The notes under the pieces: model-generated
Seen by the model: the letters and a program-made list of their open reading frames with translations, nothing else
Database searches by the model: none
What the model was told of the DNA's origin: nothing
Position numbers and translations under genes: made by a program
In this document: positions 1 to 11,859 of the stretch, one piece after another
How the letters are laid out: each line of letters opens with the position of its first letter
Numbering within the stretch: the stretch's first letter is position 1
NCBI GenBank assembly: GCA_007922305.1
Contig: ML677335.1
Location: 15,775,766-15,839,765 of the forward strand
Source: Dermatemys mawii
Taxonomy: Eukaryota > Chordata > Testudines > Dermatemydidae
Direction: 5' to 3'
DNA length: 64,000 nt

Positions 1-112
1 TACCCATCCGATGCATCCGACGAAGTGGGTATTAGCCCACGAAAGCTCATGCTCTGAAAAAATTTCAGTTAGTCTTTAAGGTGCCACAGGACTCTTTGTC
101 AATTTTTCTGTT
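1..112 (+). mobile_element. Penelope-like element, 3' tail (cut by window edge)
   Basis: It begins inside the turtle PLE tail: GAAGTGGGTATTAGCCCACG, then GTTAGTCTTTAAGGTGCCAC and AGGACTCTTTGTC. The same tail closes the PLE with reverse transcriptase at 23-25 kb. It includes a hammerhead-like fold at 17-54. Confidence 0.75.
17..54 (+). ncRNA. Hammerhead-ribozyme-like motif, copy A (PLE tail)
   Basis: CCGACGA (consensus CUGANGA with one change), an extra A, a GTGGG/CCCAC hairpin, then an intact GAAA and a GC-TCAT-GC mini-stem. The changed second base of the core probably weakens or kills cleavage. Confidence 0.45.
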
Positions 113-1855
113 AAATTTTAAATGAATTGGACAAGGGCATTTTCAATTGCAGTACCCTAAGAAATGGAAGTGTTCACATGATTAAATAAATAAAAAAGGA
201 CAGTGATAAAACATAGCTGTACAGACTCATCAACCTGAGCTCTCATGCACAGAACCAAAGACTAATTAATTAAATCAAGCCTCCTATTGCTTGAATGGAG
301 GTCTTGGAAGCCAACTTCAAAATGAATCTTCTAATGTTTTCTAGGAGGCTGCTGAACTTAGGATTTCTATCCCTGTACATCTCCAAACATTGTGGGCCCC
401 AGTAGATCCACAGGAAGAGGAGGAGGAATGCTTCCTGGTGTGCTGCCCCCTACAATCCTCCTACTTTACCCACTTCTCCTCAGGAAGGGATACCCTTAGA
501 AGGTGTACAGGAAAGCGTATGTCTGCACATCAAGCTGGAGTATAATTCTCAGCTGAAGGAGGCATATCTGTGTTAGCTCTCACTGAGCAGGCATGCTAAA
601 AACAGACTGCAGTTGTGTCAGCACGAATGGCAGGAGGGGCTCAGTACCAGAGTACATGTCTGTCCAAGATACTATGTAAATACTCGGGATGACTAGCCTC
701 TCCCACCGCCCTGGCTACACTCTATTTTTAGCATGCCAGCTCGATCAAAGCTAGCACGGGTATGTCTCCTGAAGCCAGGAGTTATACCCACAGGCTGATC
801 TGAAGACATACTCTAAACTACAGGCAATGCAGAATTTTCAAAATGCCTTTAAAAATGTAAGATACCTCCAAAATGCATACAGCTTGGCAGTTGGTAAGAC
901 AATACTCCCCAGCTGAGTTTCTAACTCTTGTAAAAAGGAGTAGAGTGCATGTCTGGTTTGAATTTGAAAGTGGTTTTCTCTATGTACACAGTGACAACAT
1001 ACAAACCCAATGCATAAACCAAACATTGGCAGCTTGACTGGCAAGAGAATTTGCAACAGTGTGTTTTGATGTAAATTTATCACAACCAAATTCATATCAT
1101 AGCATTACAACCACTTTACTTGCATTTCCTGAGGATGGTTTAAATTTACTCAAATGTGTGTTTTGGCTTTTGTTGCCCAGACTAAAACCGGCCAAGAAAC
1201 TTAGGATTTCTGGTTTGCAGGAAATTTTGATATTTTGAAATTTGATTCTGTTCTGACAGCAACAATTTGCCATTTTCCCAATCAGCTCTAGCTACGACTA
1301 AGACAGATAGAATTGTACTTATCATTTGAGTGAGACTCTGTGGCTTATTGTGGAAGTGCAAATTGAATTCCAAGTTTTCTGGGTTTCTCATATTTGATTG
1401 TTCAAGTTAAAAAAAAATCCTGAAAGGCAATATATACTCAAAAAACGGATACATGCTTCATTTTAAGATTTTTTTTCTTTTGGAATAATAACCATGAATC
1501 AGGCAAGCCAGAGATTCCTAAACTAAGAATAAGGCTTCTTCCCTCACTGGTGAAAAAGGAAAAACAGTTCCAAGGGCTTAGCCTAAGCATCAATTCTGGA
1601 GTCATCAACACATCAAAGTAAAGTAATTCTGAAGTCAGCAACAGAATTTTTTCCTGCAAGTCCTGAAATTCTTGCAGGTGAGTATGAAGCAAGACAGGAC
1701 ACAATGCCAAATTGTGTGGGTAAAATTATGCTTGACCAAATTGAGCTGTCTGTTCCAAAACCTCCTAAGCAGAACACATTCTGTGGTAAATGACTCTCTC
1801 TATTAAACAGAAAAATCACCTTCAGTTGTCTAAGCGTATCAGGGTGTTTTATTAC

Positions 1856-1915
1856 CTTCTATCACCTCCATTTCTTCTGCATCTTCCTCCTCTTCATTCT
1901 GTACAACACTGACGA
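1856..1915 (-). CDS. NOC3L: NOC3L coding exon 5, glutamate-rich
   Basis: A 60-bp exon between acceptor TTCTTGCAG and donor GAAG/GTAATA. It encodes [20 protein letters not shown]. It matches in position the acidic linker before the IEEH region of NOC3L and keeps phase 1 at both ends. The next exon is not found between 1 and 1855, so it lies off the left edge. Confidence 0.85.
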
Positions 1916-4900
1916 CTGCAAGAACAGAATGTAAATTACAAACCTAACACTAGACACTAGGGTTTAAAAAAATTAATAAAATACAACCTTGTTGGCTGCT
2001 ATGTTGAATCCAGCACCTGTTTCTTACCTGGCTTTTCCACTGTTTGTGGAATAATGCCACTTTTGTCTTTGATAGGAAGCAGATGAATAAGTTCTTTTTC
2101 TGGCTCAATCTGCATACGCCTTGGCATTTTCTCATACCTGTCAATCACGCTTTCCTGTTTTCGTTTCTTGGCATGAATAGGTTCACTGTATAGTGCAAGA
2201 CAGACTATTTAATTCAAAATTAAACTCCTAACAACTAAAATAAAGAAAGCAATGCAGTACATCATGAACCAGAACATTTGAGTGAGTGTCAGTTTCAGTT
2301 GCCCGTTCAGTTATTCCCTGTTCTGTGAATAAAAATGAACAAAAAAATCCACCCTCCTGTTCACCTCCAATGTTTAGTAAACTTAGATATGAAAGCATGG
2401 TGGCTTAGTTAACCTAGTAAAAGCATGCACTATAAAACTCATAACCAAACACTTTACTTGAAAGTTACAAGTAAAAATAAGTCAGTCATGTTATTTTGTG
2501 AATGTCAGCATTATTACACTAGCCACCAAGCTGTTTTCTAAGGGTTGGTAATCGAAATCAGTTTGAAAAAAAACAAACAAAAACATTGAATTAAGTGATG
2601 CAACCCCTCAACATTCACAAAAGTATTTATTTGTTTAGCTGCTGACAATCTAAACCAAAACAAACATTTTTAAACCAATATAAAGGGGTCCAGTTCAATT
2701 GCAAAAACTTGCAAAAGTCATTCAGTCTTCAGAGAGGAATGTAATTCCCATTAGAAGAACAGCGAAAACCTAACTAGCGTGGCTACTATCAGGTAAGATG
2801 CCTTGGGCCAAACATGTAATAGGCTGCAAAGAAAAGAGCAGTAGAAAGAAGCCTCACTGTCATAAGATCTGCCATAGCAAACAGACCAGTGTCCTAGTTT
2901 TAGTCTGGTGTGCCATCTCCTTTTACAGGCCATCATAACTTAGTTTGTTTTCATTCAGTTCAGACTCCTAACCCGTATATGTTTATATGTGACTACACTA
3001 ATCTTTGTTTTGTAAATAATAGGTAATCATCATGGTCCAGCAGGCCCAGATCCACAAGAGATCAGGCATTGCAATGCCTCATTTTTAGGCACCTAGAATA
3101 TCAATGGAACAGTAGCAGAATCCACAAAGCCTGAGATATTGCCCTAGGGAATGCACAGAAAGAAACAGATGCCCAAGAATGCAAACCACAAAAGCCAGCA
3201 TGCTAGGTGGAAAGCTGTCTAAACTAGCCAATGGAAGATGCCAAAGAGGCGGGTATGTCCTCAGCCCTGCCTCTCTGTCAGTTAGGCACCTAAGTCTGGA
3301 CTGCAGGAGGTACTTATATGTTTTGCAATGCACAGAGAGGAACCCCTCTTCTGGAATCAGGCAGCTTAGGCACCTCACCTGTTTCTTGTGGGAAGGAGTT
3401 AGACAAGTACCTAACTCCCTGCCTAACAATCAGAGGAGATGATGCCACTGTTACCTGCCTTATAATTTTTAGCCAAGTGGTCAGAGCACTGTCCTGAGAC
3501 ATGGGGCACCTGAATTCAATTACCGCCTCTGCCTGATGAGAAGAAAGAATTTGAAAAGGAGTCTGCCACTTCTCTGGAGAGTGTTCTAGCCATTGGGCTA
3601 TGGGATATTCTGATATGGGGCACTCTTACCCTTTCCTGTCGAAGCTGTTCAACTTTCAAAAAATAGAGTCATTAGAGCAGGGGGACAGAACCTTGCAACT
3701 TCCATCTCCCAGGCTACAGAGTTTCTCACTGTCTTTCTCTGGCCCAAGTACTTTAATTAATCATTGGGCTAAAAACTTGTAAGGGAGGCACAACCATTTC
3801 CACCTCTAGCTAGATGTGATCCAATAGATATGCTCAGAGCACTGAACTAAGCCTATAGTTAAAACAGGCACCATTCCCCCCAGTTTATGGATCACCCTGG
3901 CCCTTAGGCAGGCGATGGGAACCAAGAGCGTGGCAGCAGCAGGCATGCCCAGAGATAGAAATTAAAGAACTCTTACAGCAAAACTTTAGGCACTTTACAT
4001 GGCAGCCAAGTCAGGATTCTGTGGGTTGTAGTGGAGTCTAAGTCCCACTGTGGATCTTGGCCATGGTGGCTACAATGCAGATGTTTCTATGAACTTTTTA
4101 CAATTGATAAGAATAAAAGGCAGAAAAACGGGGGAAATTTTTAAAATTGGAAAATGCTGCATTCTGTGCTTTAGAAGACAATATGAACAACAAACATTTG
4201 GCACTGTAGCTAATTTTCAAATGTTTATCTCAACAATTTAAAAATGTCTTTTAAAAAATTAAAAAAAAGCCTAGGTCAAACTAAAACATCTACAGGTTGC
4301 ACAGTGTTATTCAATAACTATACACATTTCGAGTTTTCCAAGATCTATTTCAGGTCTTCTGTAACATAGCTGGAAACCGAGTTGTGTTTTAAAAAGAAAA
4401 TTGTATTTTAGCTAACAACTTGTAGACCAGCTACAGCATTTTACAGAGCATGACAGAATGCAGAAGAGCTGTAACTCTGTATGTCAAAAATTATTTTTTA
4501 ATATATGTCAAAAACTGGTCTACATTACTGATTAATAGTTTATAAACTTAGCAAAATCATTTGAATTAGGATTACTTTAAATAAGTGTTGGTAGCAGAAT
4601 GTTTCTCTCCTTTTAAACAGTAAAAATTAATTCCAAAATCAATTTTTTTTTAAAAAAAAAGTTCTCTGAGATGATGCTTTCTATGTCAAATGAAGACTTT
4701 TTTTTTTTATAATCCATTAAAAGAAAAAGTTGAATTTACACTGAAAATTAGAACTATTAATACTTCACAGCTCCCACGGTCATGGCATCTCCTACTGGTT
4801 GTCAAAGGATATTATTAAGAAATAAAGAAAAGACACTATAATTCTGCTCCTCTGTAGGACTGAGAATCCTGCCAAGATCCTATTTCAGGAAATGGAAGAA

Positions 4901-7900
4901 TTATAGGGTAATTTATTTCTTCTTTCAAATTTTCACTCACTCGCCCACTCTCCCACCCACAGATGTTGCAGGTACTTTTTATCCCCCTTCATATCTGCAT
5001 CTGAGGTTTATCATCATTGCGTTTAAAGCAAGATAGTTTTCAAACTATTCTGATAATTGGCTTAACACTGCAGGGAAAGTCTTTGTATTTGGTTCAATAG
5101 GAATTGACGTGAATGTTCAAAAGGCAGTGGCTGGAAGTCCAGGGAAGCACGTGACCATGAATAGGAGACTGGTTCCTTCTCCCTAGCTGCTACCACTGCA
5201 TGTAGGAACCAAAAAAACATCTTGAGCTTTGGGGATTCCATCTGTCTCACATTAGGGAGCTGAGAGAGAAGTGAAAATTGTGTAGACAAGTTATCTTAGG
5301 AGAAAGTAATTTTTCAGCATTAGAGGATAGCTACAGTAGTGTTGATGAATGTGTTAATAGAAAATGTGTTACTAGAATAAGTATTATTAACCTCACTATA
5401 GCTTATGAACTGTAAGGGTACATGAGAATACTAACCTAGAAGAAAGGTCTCTCGTTACAAATGACGCTTTTTGAGCCAAATCTTCCATTAATTTCAGGTC
5501 ATCTTCATCCATCATATCCAGTGGAAGAGCCTCCTCTTCCTCCTCTTCCTCCTTTCTTTCAGCTGTATCAGAGGACAATAGACAGACTTGTGAGCCACTG
5601 AACTTGTATGCAAACTTGAAAATGCACCTTTCCTGTATTTGTCAGTCTTCTCAGCTCCACACTTCAGCCCCAATCCTACAAACACACATGCTGAACTTTA
5701 TTCCTGTGAGTAGACCCATTCACAATAGTAGGACTATTCTTACGAGTAAAGTCACTCACATTCGTAAGTATTTGCAAAATGCAGGCCCTTAAGTCTTCCT
5801 GGCTCCACAATCATTATCTAGTCTAGATAATAAAAAATTGACCTCATCAATCTCAGTAGGCCAAATAAACCTGACTTTGAAGAACAGTCCCATCTAAAAG
5901 GATTTAGTTTGAGGCAGTCATGCCCAATCAATTCTTTCCTTCATATTTCTAGTGTTGGGAAGGTGTTTTTGTTCTCTTTTTAAAGAACAAGAAGATAAAA
6001 ACTGGTACATGGGCATTCTGCATCATCAAAGAATCTATATAAACATTTTTGACATGCTTAAGTTATATGTGGGCTTGTTCTAAAAAGATAGAATAGTTAG
6101 GAATTCAGATTCAAAATAGCTTTCGAGTCTGAGTCTATAAGAATGTACAAATGTGACAGTCAGAAAAATAACAGGCTCAGGATCTAATTTGGAACAGAAG
6201 TCAAGAAGGTGAGCAGTGTAGTTACCAAATAAACATAAACTGGTCCAGAGACTAATACATGCAGGCACGCTTGAGGATAAGAAAAGAAAGTTCAGAGAAG
6301 TCAGGAATAAAAAAAAATGATTGTGTGAATATTGAAGCATAAGTTTGTCTTTATAATGGGAAACTCTGATGCCATACTTTTCCGGCAGTTCATTTTGTAA
6401 AGCACTGCATACTGTTTACTCTTGCATAAAAAATAATGGAAGCATTATTACAATTTTCTCACCACACTCCATGCATATAATCCTTCGATGCAGTGGCAAA
6501 GAATTGACTGATAATAATCTACATAAAGGAAAGTCAAGACTCAAGCATCTGTACATATTCACTAATGGCAGTACCAGAAAAAAGAACATTTTGTATCTCT
6601 TGGGTTCAGGTCTGGTTTCACTAGATGTAAATTACAATGCCATGCTTACCTCTCATCCCCCCATCTATGCAAAATAGATCAGAAACTTTGCTAAATTCAC
6701 TACGTGACACAAGCAAACACTCACCTTCATGTTTTTTCTTGTATTCCTCCAATGGAACAGATGTTCTGGATGCAACATCTTTGACAGCTTGCCTAAGTTT
6801 TCTTTGCTCTTTTCGATATTTCTTAGCAGTGCTCTGCTGCTTAAACTGTTTATTCTTTAACTTGTTGTCAAGTTTTACTTTACTAGTTTTCAGCAACTTG
6901 CGAAAGCTTGGAACTCGTTTTTTATTTTTTCTCTGGAAACCAACAGAAAACTTCAGTTAACTGATACATTTTTATTTTTGTTTGTTAAAAAAAGCATAAA
7001 ATCACATTAAATTTAAGTGAAAGATTTAAACCAGAGATGCTAAAGCTCACTAACACCCGTGATGGATAACATATTTCTTGTGAACAGAGATTTCTGTGTT
7101 TAGGTTTAAATATACCCAATTCCTAATTCGTCAAATTAATTGCATCAAGCAGAATAACCTGGAAACAAATGAGCCAAAGATTTTACAGAAACATTTCTGA
7201 ACAATACCAGTTCTATAAATATCCAGCCCAGAAAACAATGCAGTTTAAATGCAGTCCTATCACACATATTTAGCCTCCCCTTGTTTAGGAAGGATTAAAG
7301 TATTAGGAAAGTGGTGATGGGACAGCTCCAACAACATCTGACATTCAGACTACCTCTGCCCCCATTATTCTGGTTCCAGGCATGGGTACAGAAATGTGAC
7401 CGTACTAATATTTCTGTGATCTGTTCCTAGGATAAGCTGTATAGCATGTAACATGATGGAGTCCTAGTTCATGAGAAGGGCTCCCAAGTGCAAGGGCAGT
7501 ACAAACAATATCCCTATTAACTGTATTATCAGCAATCTTTGAAGCCAATTGCCATAAAATTGCTTCTGAGATATCAGTAGGGGTGATGAAGTGAACATTT
7601 CAAGAAGTGCCGCCTTGCTCCAAAAGAGGTGTAAGAAGGCAGAGGAGTAACGGGCCAGCCCTGCCTATGCACATGAGGGCTTGCCAGGTAATTCACAGTC
7701 CTGGTCTATCTCCTCACCCTTCCTCTTCAAGACGGGGCCTGCGGTGCTATGGGCCTGCCGGGCCCGGGGGCTGCTGACGGGGACAAGGCGGCGCAGACAC
7801 ACAGAGCTTCAGCCGGCCTCACTCTGGAGCCGGCGGCGGGTAGGATCCTGCTACCCCGGCAAAGAGCCCAGGAACCGGCACGTTGCGCGCCACTCTCGGG

Positions 7901-8411
7901 TCCCCTTGGGGAGGCTGCGCGGACCTCAGCAGCCAGCCGGGCCGCTGCACAAGGCGCCCGTGTACCGGTCCTAAAAGGACACCACAGACACCCCCTTCTC
8001 GTGCTCATACCCCTCGCCACAAGGGAGAGCGCCACGCCGCCCCCGATCTCCCTCCCTCCCCCCTGCCCGCTTCTCCACTTCACAGCGCCTTGTCCCGTCC
8101 CCTCCGCTCCGAGCCTCTCTCCCCCCCACACACGCACAGCCGCCCTCGGCCCGGCTCTCCCCCTCACAGCGCACCCGGGCCCGGTTCGGCTCTCCCCCTC
8201 ACAGCGCACCCGGGCCCGGCCCGGCTCTCCCCCTCACAGCGCACCCGGGCCCGGTTCGGCTCTCCCCCTCACAGCGCACCCGGGCCCGGCCCGGCTCTCC
8301 CCCTCACAGCGCACCCTCCCTCCCGTTCCCGGCCCGGCTCTCCCCCTCACAGCGCCTTGTCCCCACCCCGACTCCGAGCCCCGGCCCCGCTCTCCCTCTC
8401 ACCGGCTTCAT
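1856..8411 (-). CDS. NOC3L: NOC3L, 5' part of gene (coding exons 1-5; continues off the left edge)
   Basis: NOC3L is a nucleolar protein that works with NOC2L in maturation and export of pre-60S ribosomal particles; the yeast orthologue also acts in replication initiation. Five exons join in frame (9, 208, 127, 158 and 60 bp) to give residues 1-187. The product starts MKPRKNKK, has the very basic segment [20 protein letters not shown], then an acidic run with [11 protein letters not shown], the motif FVTRDLSS, and then [15 protein letters not shown]. This order matches the N terminus of vertebrate NOC3L as I know it. All internal junctions are GT-AG. The start codon has a strong context (GCCGCCACAATG). 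The conserved NOC3p and CBF domains lie further downstream, outside the window. No frame break is seen, so the gene looks functional. Confidence 0.95.
2028..2185 (-). CDS. NOC3L: NOC3L coding exon 4
   Basis: Acceptor CTATACAG, donor CCAG/GTAAGA. It encodes about residues 115-167: [25 protein letters not shown], then [20 protein letters not shown]. The real frame differs from the longest open frame at this place, which is a shadow. Phase in 2, out 1. Confidence 0.95.
2186..5435 (-). other. NOC3L intron 3-4 interval
   Basis: Apart from the old repeat at 3.04-4.07 kb, the interval is AT-rich with short homopolymers (A/T runs near 4640-4710). No exon is found. Several open frames here have no recognisable protein. 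Confidence 0.5.
3038..4072. repeat. Old interspersed repeat with inverted ends and a tRNA-like segment
   Basis: The ends are imperfect inverted copies: AGGCCCAGATCCACAAG near 3043 and, reversed, GCCAAGATCCACAGT near 4040-4062. Inside, 3470-3530 reads AGCCAAGTGGTCAGAGCA followed by a loose B-box (GAATTCAATTAC), which resembles a tRNA-derived promoter. I recognise the family as common in turtle DNA but cannot name it. Confidence 0.4.
5436..5562 (-). CDS. NOC3L: NOC3L coding exon 3, acidic segment
   Basis: Acceptor CTGATACAG, donor AG/GTTAGT. It encodes about residues 73-114: [28 protein letters not shown], then FVTRDLSS. The acidic tract followed by [10 protein letters not shown] is diagnostic of NOC3L. 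It enters in phase 1 and leaves with two bases. Confidence 0.95.
5563..6724 (-). other. NOC3L intron 2
   Basis: No gene inside. 5690-5790 resembles an old amniote repeat (phrases like GAGTAAAGTCACTCACA and TTTGCAAAATGCAGGCCC). The rest shows nothing I can name. Confidence 0.45.
6725..6932 (-). CDS. NOC3L: NOC3L coding exon 2, basic N-terminal segment
   Basis: Acceptor TTTCCAG, donor AAG/GTGAGTG. It encodes residues 4-72: a lysine/arginine-rich stretch ([17 protein letters not shown], then [15 protein letters not shown]) ending in EEYKKKHE. Such a segment is expected for nucleolar targeting and RNA binding. The exon ends with one extra base (phase 1). Confidence 0.95.
6933..8402 (-). other. 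NOC3L intron 1
   Basis: It begins with the donor in the CpG island and the 35-bp tandem array, then becomes AT-rich below about 7.6 kb. No second gene is visible. Confidence 0.6.
8152..8400. repeat. 35-bp GC-rich tandem repeat next to NOC3L exon 1
   Basis: About four good copies of a 35-bp unit (CGGCTCTCCCCCTCACAGCG plus a CACCCGGGCCCGG end), at about 8152, 8187, 8222 and 8257, then weaker copies at about 8292, 8335 and 8380. The unit end alternates between TT and CC, so the true period is 70 bp. It lies in NOC3L intron 1, directly after the donor. Confidence 0.85.
8403..8411 (-). CDS. NOC3L: NOC3L coding exon 1 (Met-Lys-Pro)
   Basis: Only nine coding bases, ATGAAGCCG, followed by donor GTGAGAGG. 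The ATG follows GCCGCCACA, a near-ideal Kozak context, and lies inside the CpG island. It splices in phase 0 to exon 2, giving MKP-RKNKK; human NOC3L starts MKA-RRNKK by memory. The tiny coding part rests on context and phase, not length. Confidence 0.85.
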
Positions 8412-10469
8412 TGTGGCGGCTCTCGGGCTCCCGGACACACGAGGCCGCAGCGTAGGCCCGGAAGCGCGGGGCGGGGCGGGGCGGGACTGAGCTGCCTCAC
8501 AGCGGCCTCTGGCGACAGAAGGCGAGCACAGCCCAGCCCAGCGACCGCTCGGGGTGCGCGTGGCCCCACCCCAGCCCCAGCTAGGCCCACCCCTGCCCCC
8601 GGAGCAGGGCCCCGCCCCGGCCCTCGCGTCGCCCGGCTCCATTCCGCCCCCGCCAGCGAGCTGGGACTGCGGCGGCCTGCAGCTCTTGAAATCCGCGCAC
8701 CTCAGCCAGGGTCTGACCTACTCTGCAGCGTGTGGAAACCGGGCAGCGGCTTATCGCTTCATGAAGTTGTTCCTGGTCAGCAGCATATGGGGCGAGTCCT
8801 GGTCCAGGCTACATGGGCACCCTAATCCTGAACCCTCATTTTGGCCCCACTCCAGAGCCTGAACCCCTCCCACACCTCAACCCTCTGCCCCAGCCCAATG
8901 GGGGTGGGGGGGAAGAGAAGAGAGAGCAAGCCCCAGAAGAGGGGAATGTAGTGAGCAGAGGCAGGGCGAGGGTGTTCGGTTTCGTGAGATTAGAAAGTTG
9001 GCAACGCTACGTCAGTCCTGAGAATCCAACTGCTGCTACTCCTCGTTTATTTCAACCAAGATGGGGAAAAATAGTTACTGATGCTAGAGAACCTGCCACC
9101 CTCATCCAGGGATGCTGGGACAGTTTTTCTAGCATGGTGCTGAAACCATTGAACCAACTGTAAACCCGCTATATAATGGAATCATCAGACCAGCACCCCT
9201 GCACCCTTGGTTCCAGCACCTATGCCCTCACCCAGTCACGCACCAAACCAAAATGACAAGGTGAAACAAATCAACATTCCCAACCAGTAATATTCCAGCA
9301 AGATTTGAAAGGACCCACTTCTGTATCATAGCTAGATCACCTACTTACACTCCTGTTCATCTCACACAGCATGAAACCAACTTCTTTTGAAAGCTGTTTC
9401 ATATTAATTTGAAACAAGGTTAGTGATCCCACTGGGCAAAATATAAGTATAGTGAACTTTCCAAACTGGCTGAAGTTAGAATGATCTGTCCTAACATAAA
9501 GCATCAGCGAAAGTTAACTAAACACTATTTCATTTGGTTTCCTACCCGGGTTGTTTGGATGTCCCTGAGGTGGTTTGTTATATTCTTGTGAAATTGTGTT
9601 GTCCTAGTTTGTTTTGCAAAGCAATGCTAATTTTATAGACTACCATTCTTTAGCCTCCATGAAATCTGACTCTTCTGTCCCTCCACAATCCATGTGCTTA
9701 TCACCGCAGCAATTAGGCTTCCTGTGAAGAAGGCTGAACCCTTTAGCTTCCCTGAACTGGTACAATATCATCCCGTTATTGATGACCTAGCTAACATAGG
9801 TAGGCACTTGGTACCAGGTACATTGTTCCCCTGAGAGAAAGCCAACAGGAGTTGGCTCTTCCAAACAGTTGAATGAATGCCTGTGTTCCTAAGTCAGAAG
9901 TGAACTAATACCCCAGCTAAAGTCTTAAGGTAAAAGCAGCAGACACTGAAATCATTTATTATTCTATCCACACTCCACCACACCACATCAAGGGATTATC
10001 TGCATAACTGTCACAGGTAAACTCTTATTGATACTTGGCCAATTAAGGACCAAGGTCTGGCAGAAGCAGAGATAATTTTCAAAAAGGATATGAGCTGGAA
10101 ACTAAGCTAAAAATTGAGGGTACTAACAAATTCTTACTACTACTATACACCTTGATCACAAGTAGTCTGGACCGAATTGCAAGAATTATCTGAATGCATG
10201 TTTAGGGACAACAGTTTTTGACATCCATGAAACAAGGGAAATAGTACAGCATTTTGTCTAAGATCACCAACTTACAATTGGACTGAGCACAGACTACTCC
10301 CCACCCTCTGGTCTTCTGAAACACCCCCCCCCAAAAAAGTGTTATATGAAGCACTCTCATATCCTCATTCTATGGTAAATACTTCTATGGCTCCTATCAG
10401 CACCATATCTGAGAACTTAACAGTCTAATGTATTTGTCCTCACTACTGGTCCCCAAGTCCTAGGCAACT

Positions 10470-10882
10470 ACCCTAACCACTGTACCATCCTACTTTTTTC
10501 CTCATTTTTAAATAATTCGCAAGCATTGGGGTGCATTGTAAAAATGCAGAACAACTTTTCTGTTTTGGATTTTCATTGAGCATAGTTATTAGTAGGTGCT
10601 TTGTGAAAGCACCACTGAGGATAGGACAAGCAGTGGGCTTAAATTGCCGCAAAGGAGGTTTAGACTGGACATTAGGTGGCAAAGCACTAGAATAAATTGC
10701 TTAGGGAGGTTGTGGAATCTCCATCATCTAACCTACTCTTAAAGTCTCCAAACACCTGTCATTATTATTATAGTATTATCTAATACTAGATAATAAGTCT
10801 AGATAATACTTGGTCCTGCCATGAGTGCAGGGAACTGGATTAGATGACCTCGAGGTCTCTTCCAGTCCTATGATTCTATGAA
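10470..10882 (+). mobile_element. CR1 LINE, 3' UTR with intact 3' end
   Basis: It shows the CR1 3' phrases in order: ACAAGCAGTGGGCTTAAATT, GGAGGTTTAGACTGGACATT, GAGGTTGTGGAATCTCCATC, CTGGATTAGATGACCTCGAG, and the terminal repeat CCTATGATTCTATGA. The ORF is absent (5' truncated). Confidence 0.85.
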
Positions 10883-10996
10883 AGCAATAGTAACCATTTC
10901 ACATGTGCTGGTTCTGGACCAATCTTTTCATTATACACTCGAGGATTAGACTGATCCTCTATTAGTATGTAGCTTCAGCAGAAGAAAACCTGAAAC

Positions 10997-11107
10997 TAGG
11001 GTGATGAGATGGCAAATGTCAAAAATCAGGACATTTTTTCAGGTGGGTGAGGGGAGTGTATAGTTGTGTATGTAAGACAAAGACCCTAACAAAGGCATCT
11101 GGTCACT
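10997..11107. mobile_element. Short hAT-like MITE remnant
   Basis: The left end TAGGGTGATGAGAT and right end ATCTGGTCACT are degraded inverted ends; the inside has AAAAATCAGGACA and AAGACAAAGACCCTAA. The same family recurs at 30.54 kb. Confidence 0.6.
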
Positions 11108-11859
11108 TCAGGTGTCTCCTATACTCCAACTACTATCCAATTAATATTAACCACTTTACTGCCTGAATTGTAATCTTTCCTCTCTCAATAGATCAGAAGA
11201 GGACAGTGTCACCATCATACCTCTTCTATCCAATTTTTCCCTGGCCTAGAACTAGGCTTGGTGATGATAGTGTGAGGAGGAGGGGGAAATCAGTCCATCA
11301 GAAAAGCAACCCCTTGTCAGAACAAATTCAACATGTGCCTTTGGGTCAACAATGAAATAAGAGTGACTCATTTAACATAAATCAGTTTTTCCATCCCCTT
11401 GACTAGCGCTGGCAACACAGTTAATATGCCTATCAATGATCAAGATAGCAAAATGCCTCCCTTGACTCTGGCTTCATCAACGACAAGGACAGGACCACAA
11501 GTGGAACATTTTCACAGGGGAATTCCTCACATTCCCAGCCTAGCTTACCAGCAAACCAGCACACACAGATCAATATCAACACATTTGTATTACAGCAGTG
11601 CTCAAAGGCCCTACTATGCTGTGCACAGTACATACATTAAATGGTATAGCTCAGCAACATTGCTGAATCTATCACTTGGGATGATCAGCAACATAGTACA
11701 TCAAGCTCAATGAATACATTATTTCAATTTTCCTCACTACAAGAAAATCCTTTAGGTACAACTATATCAGACTGAAGAGAAAAGTTTAGCAAGAAGTTTT
11801 TTAGGCCAGAGTTTTCTCTTGTATTGAACATATCCCCAAAGGAAAAGGAGACTCAAGTA

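Larger units (their letters stand above)
1..1855 (-). other. NOC3L intron 5 (partial)
   Basis: After the Penelope tail at the left edge I see no exon, no RNA gene and no well-preserved repeat. A search for the next NOC3L exon in the minus frames found none. Confidence 0.5.
7700..8900 (-). promoter_or_regulatory. NOC3L: CpG-island promoter of NOC3L
   Basis: A block of about 1.2 kb very rich in GC and CpG in otherwise AT-rich DNA. Just upstream of the start codon (+ strand 8457-8485) there is an ETS-like CCGGAAG directly joined to overlapping Sp1-type GC boxes (GGGGCGGGGCGGGGCGGGAC). No TATA box is seen. This is the usual build of a housekeeping promoter; transcription would start at about 8412-8470 on the minus strand. 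No divergent plus-strand gene is recognisable. Confidence 0.8.

Noticed and set aside
1950..2144. 64-codon frame over NOC3L exon 4
   Set aside because: A shadow in the wrong frame; the frame giving [15 protein letters not shown] with proper splice sites is the right one.
3470..3545. Possible tRNA gene
   Set aside because: The A-box-like part is good but the B-box is poor and no cloverleaf can be drawn; better a tRNA-derived repeat.
7727..8209. 160-codon open frame on the minus strand in the CpG island
   Set aside because: Also read through the repeat in NOC3L intron 1; composition artefact without domains.
7749..8825. 358-codon open frame on the plus strand across the CpG island
   Set aside because: It is open because of GC-rich composition and the 35-bp tandem repeat (the peptide repeats [15 protein letters not shown] words). 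It overlaps the NOC3L start on the other strand and resembles no family.
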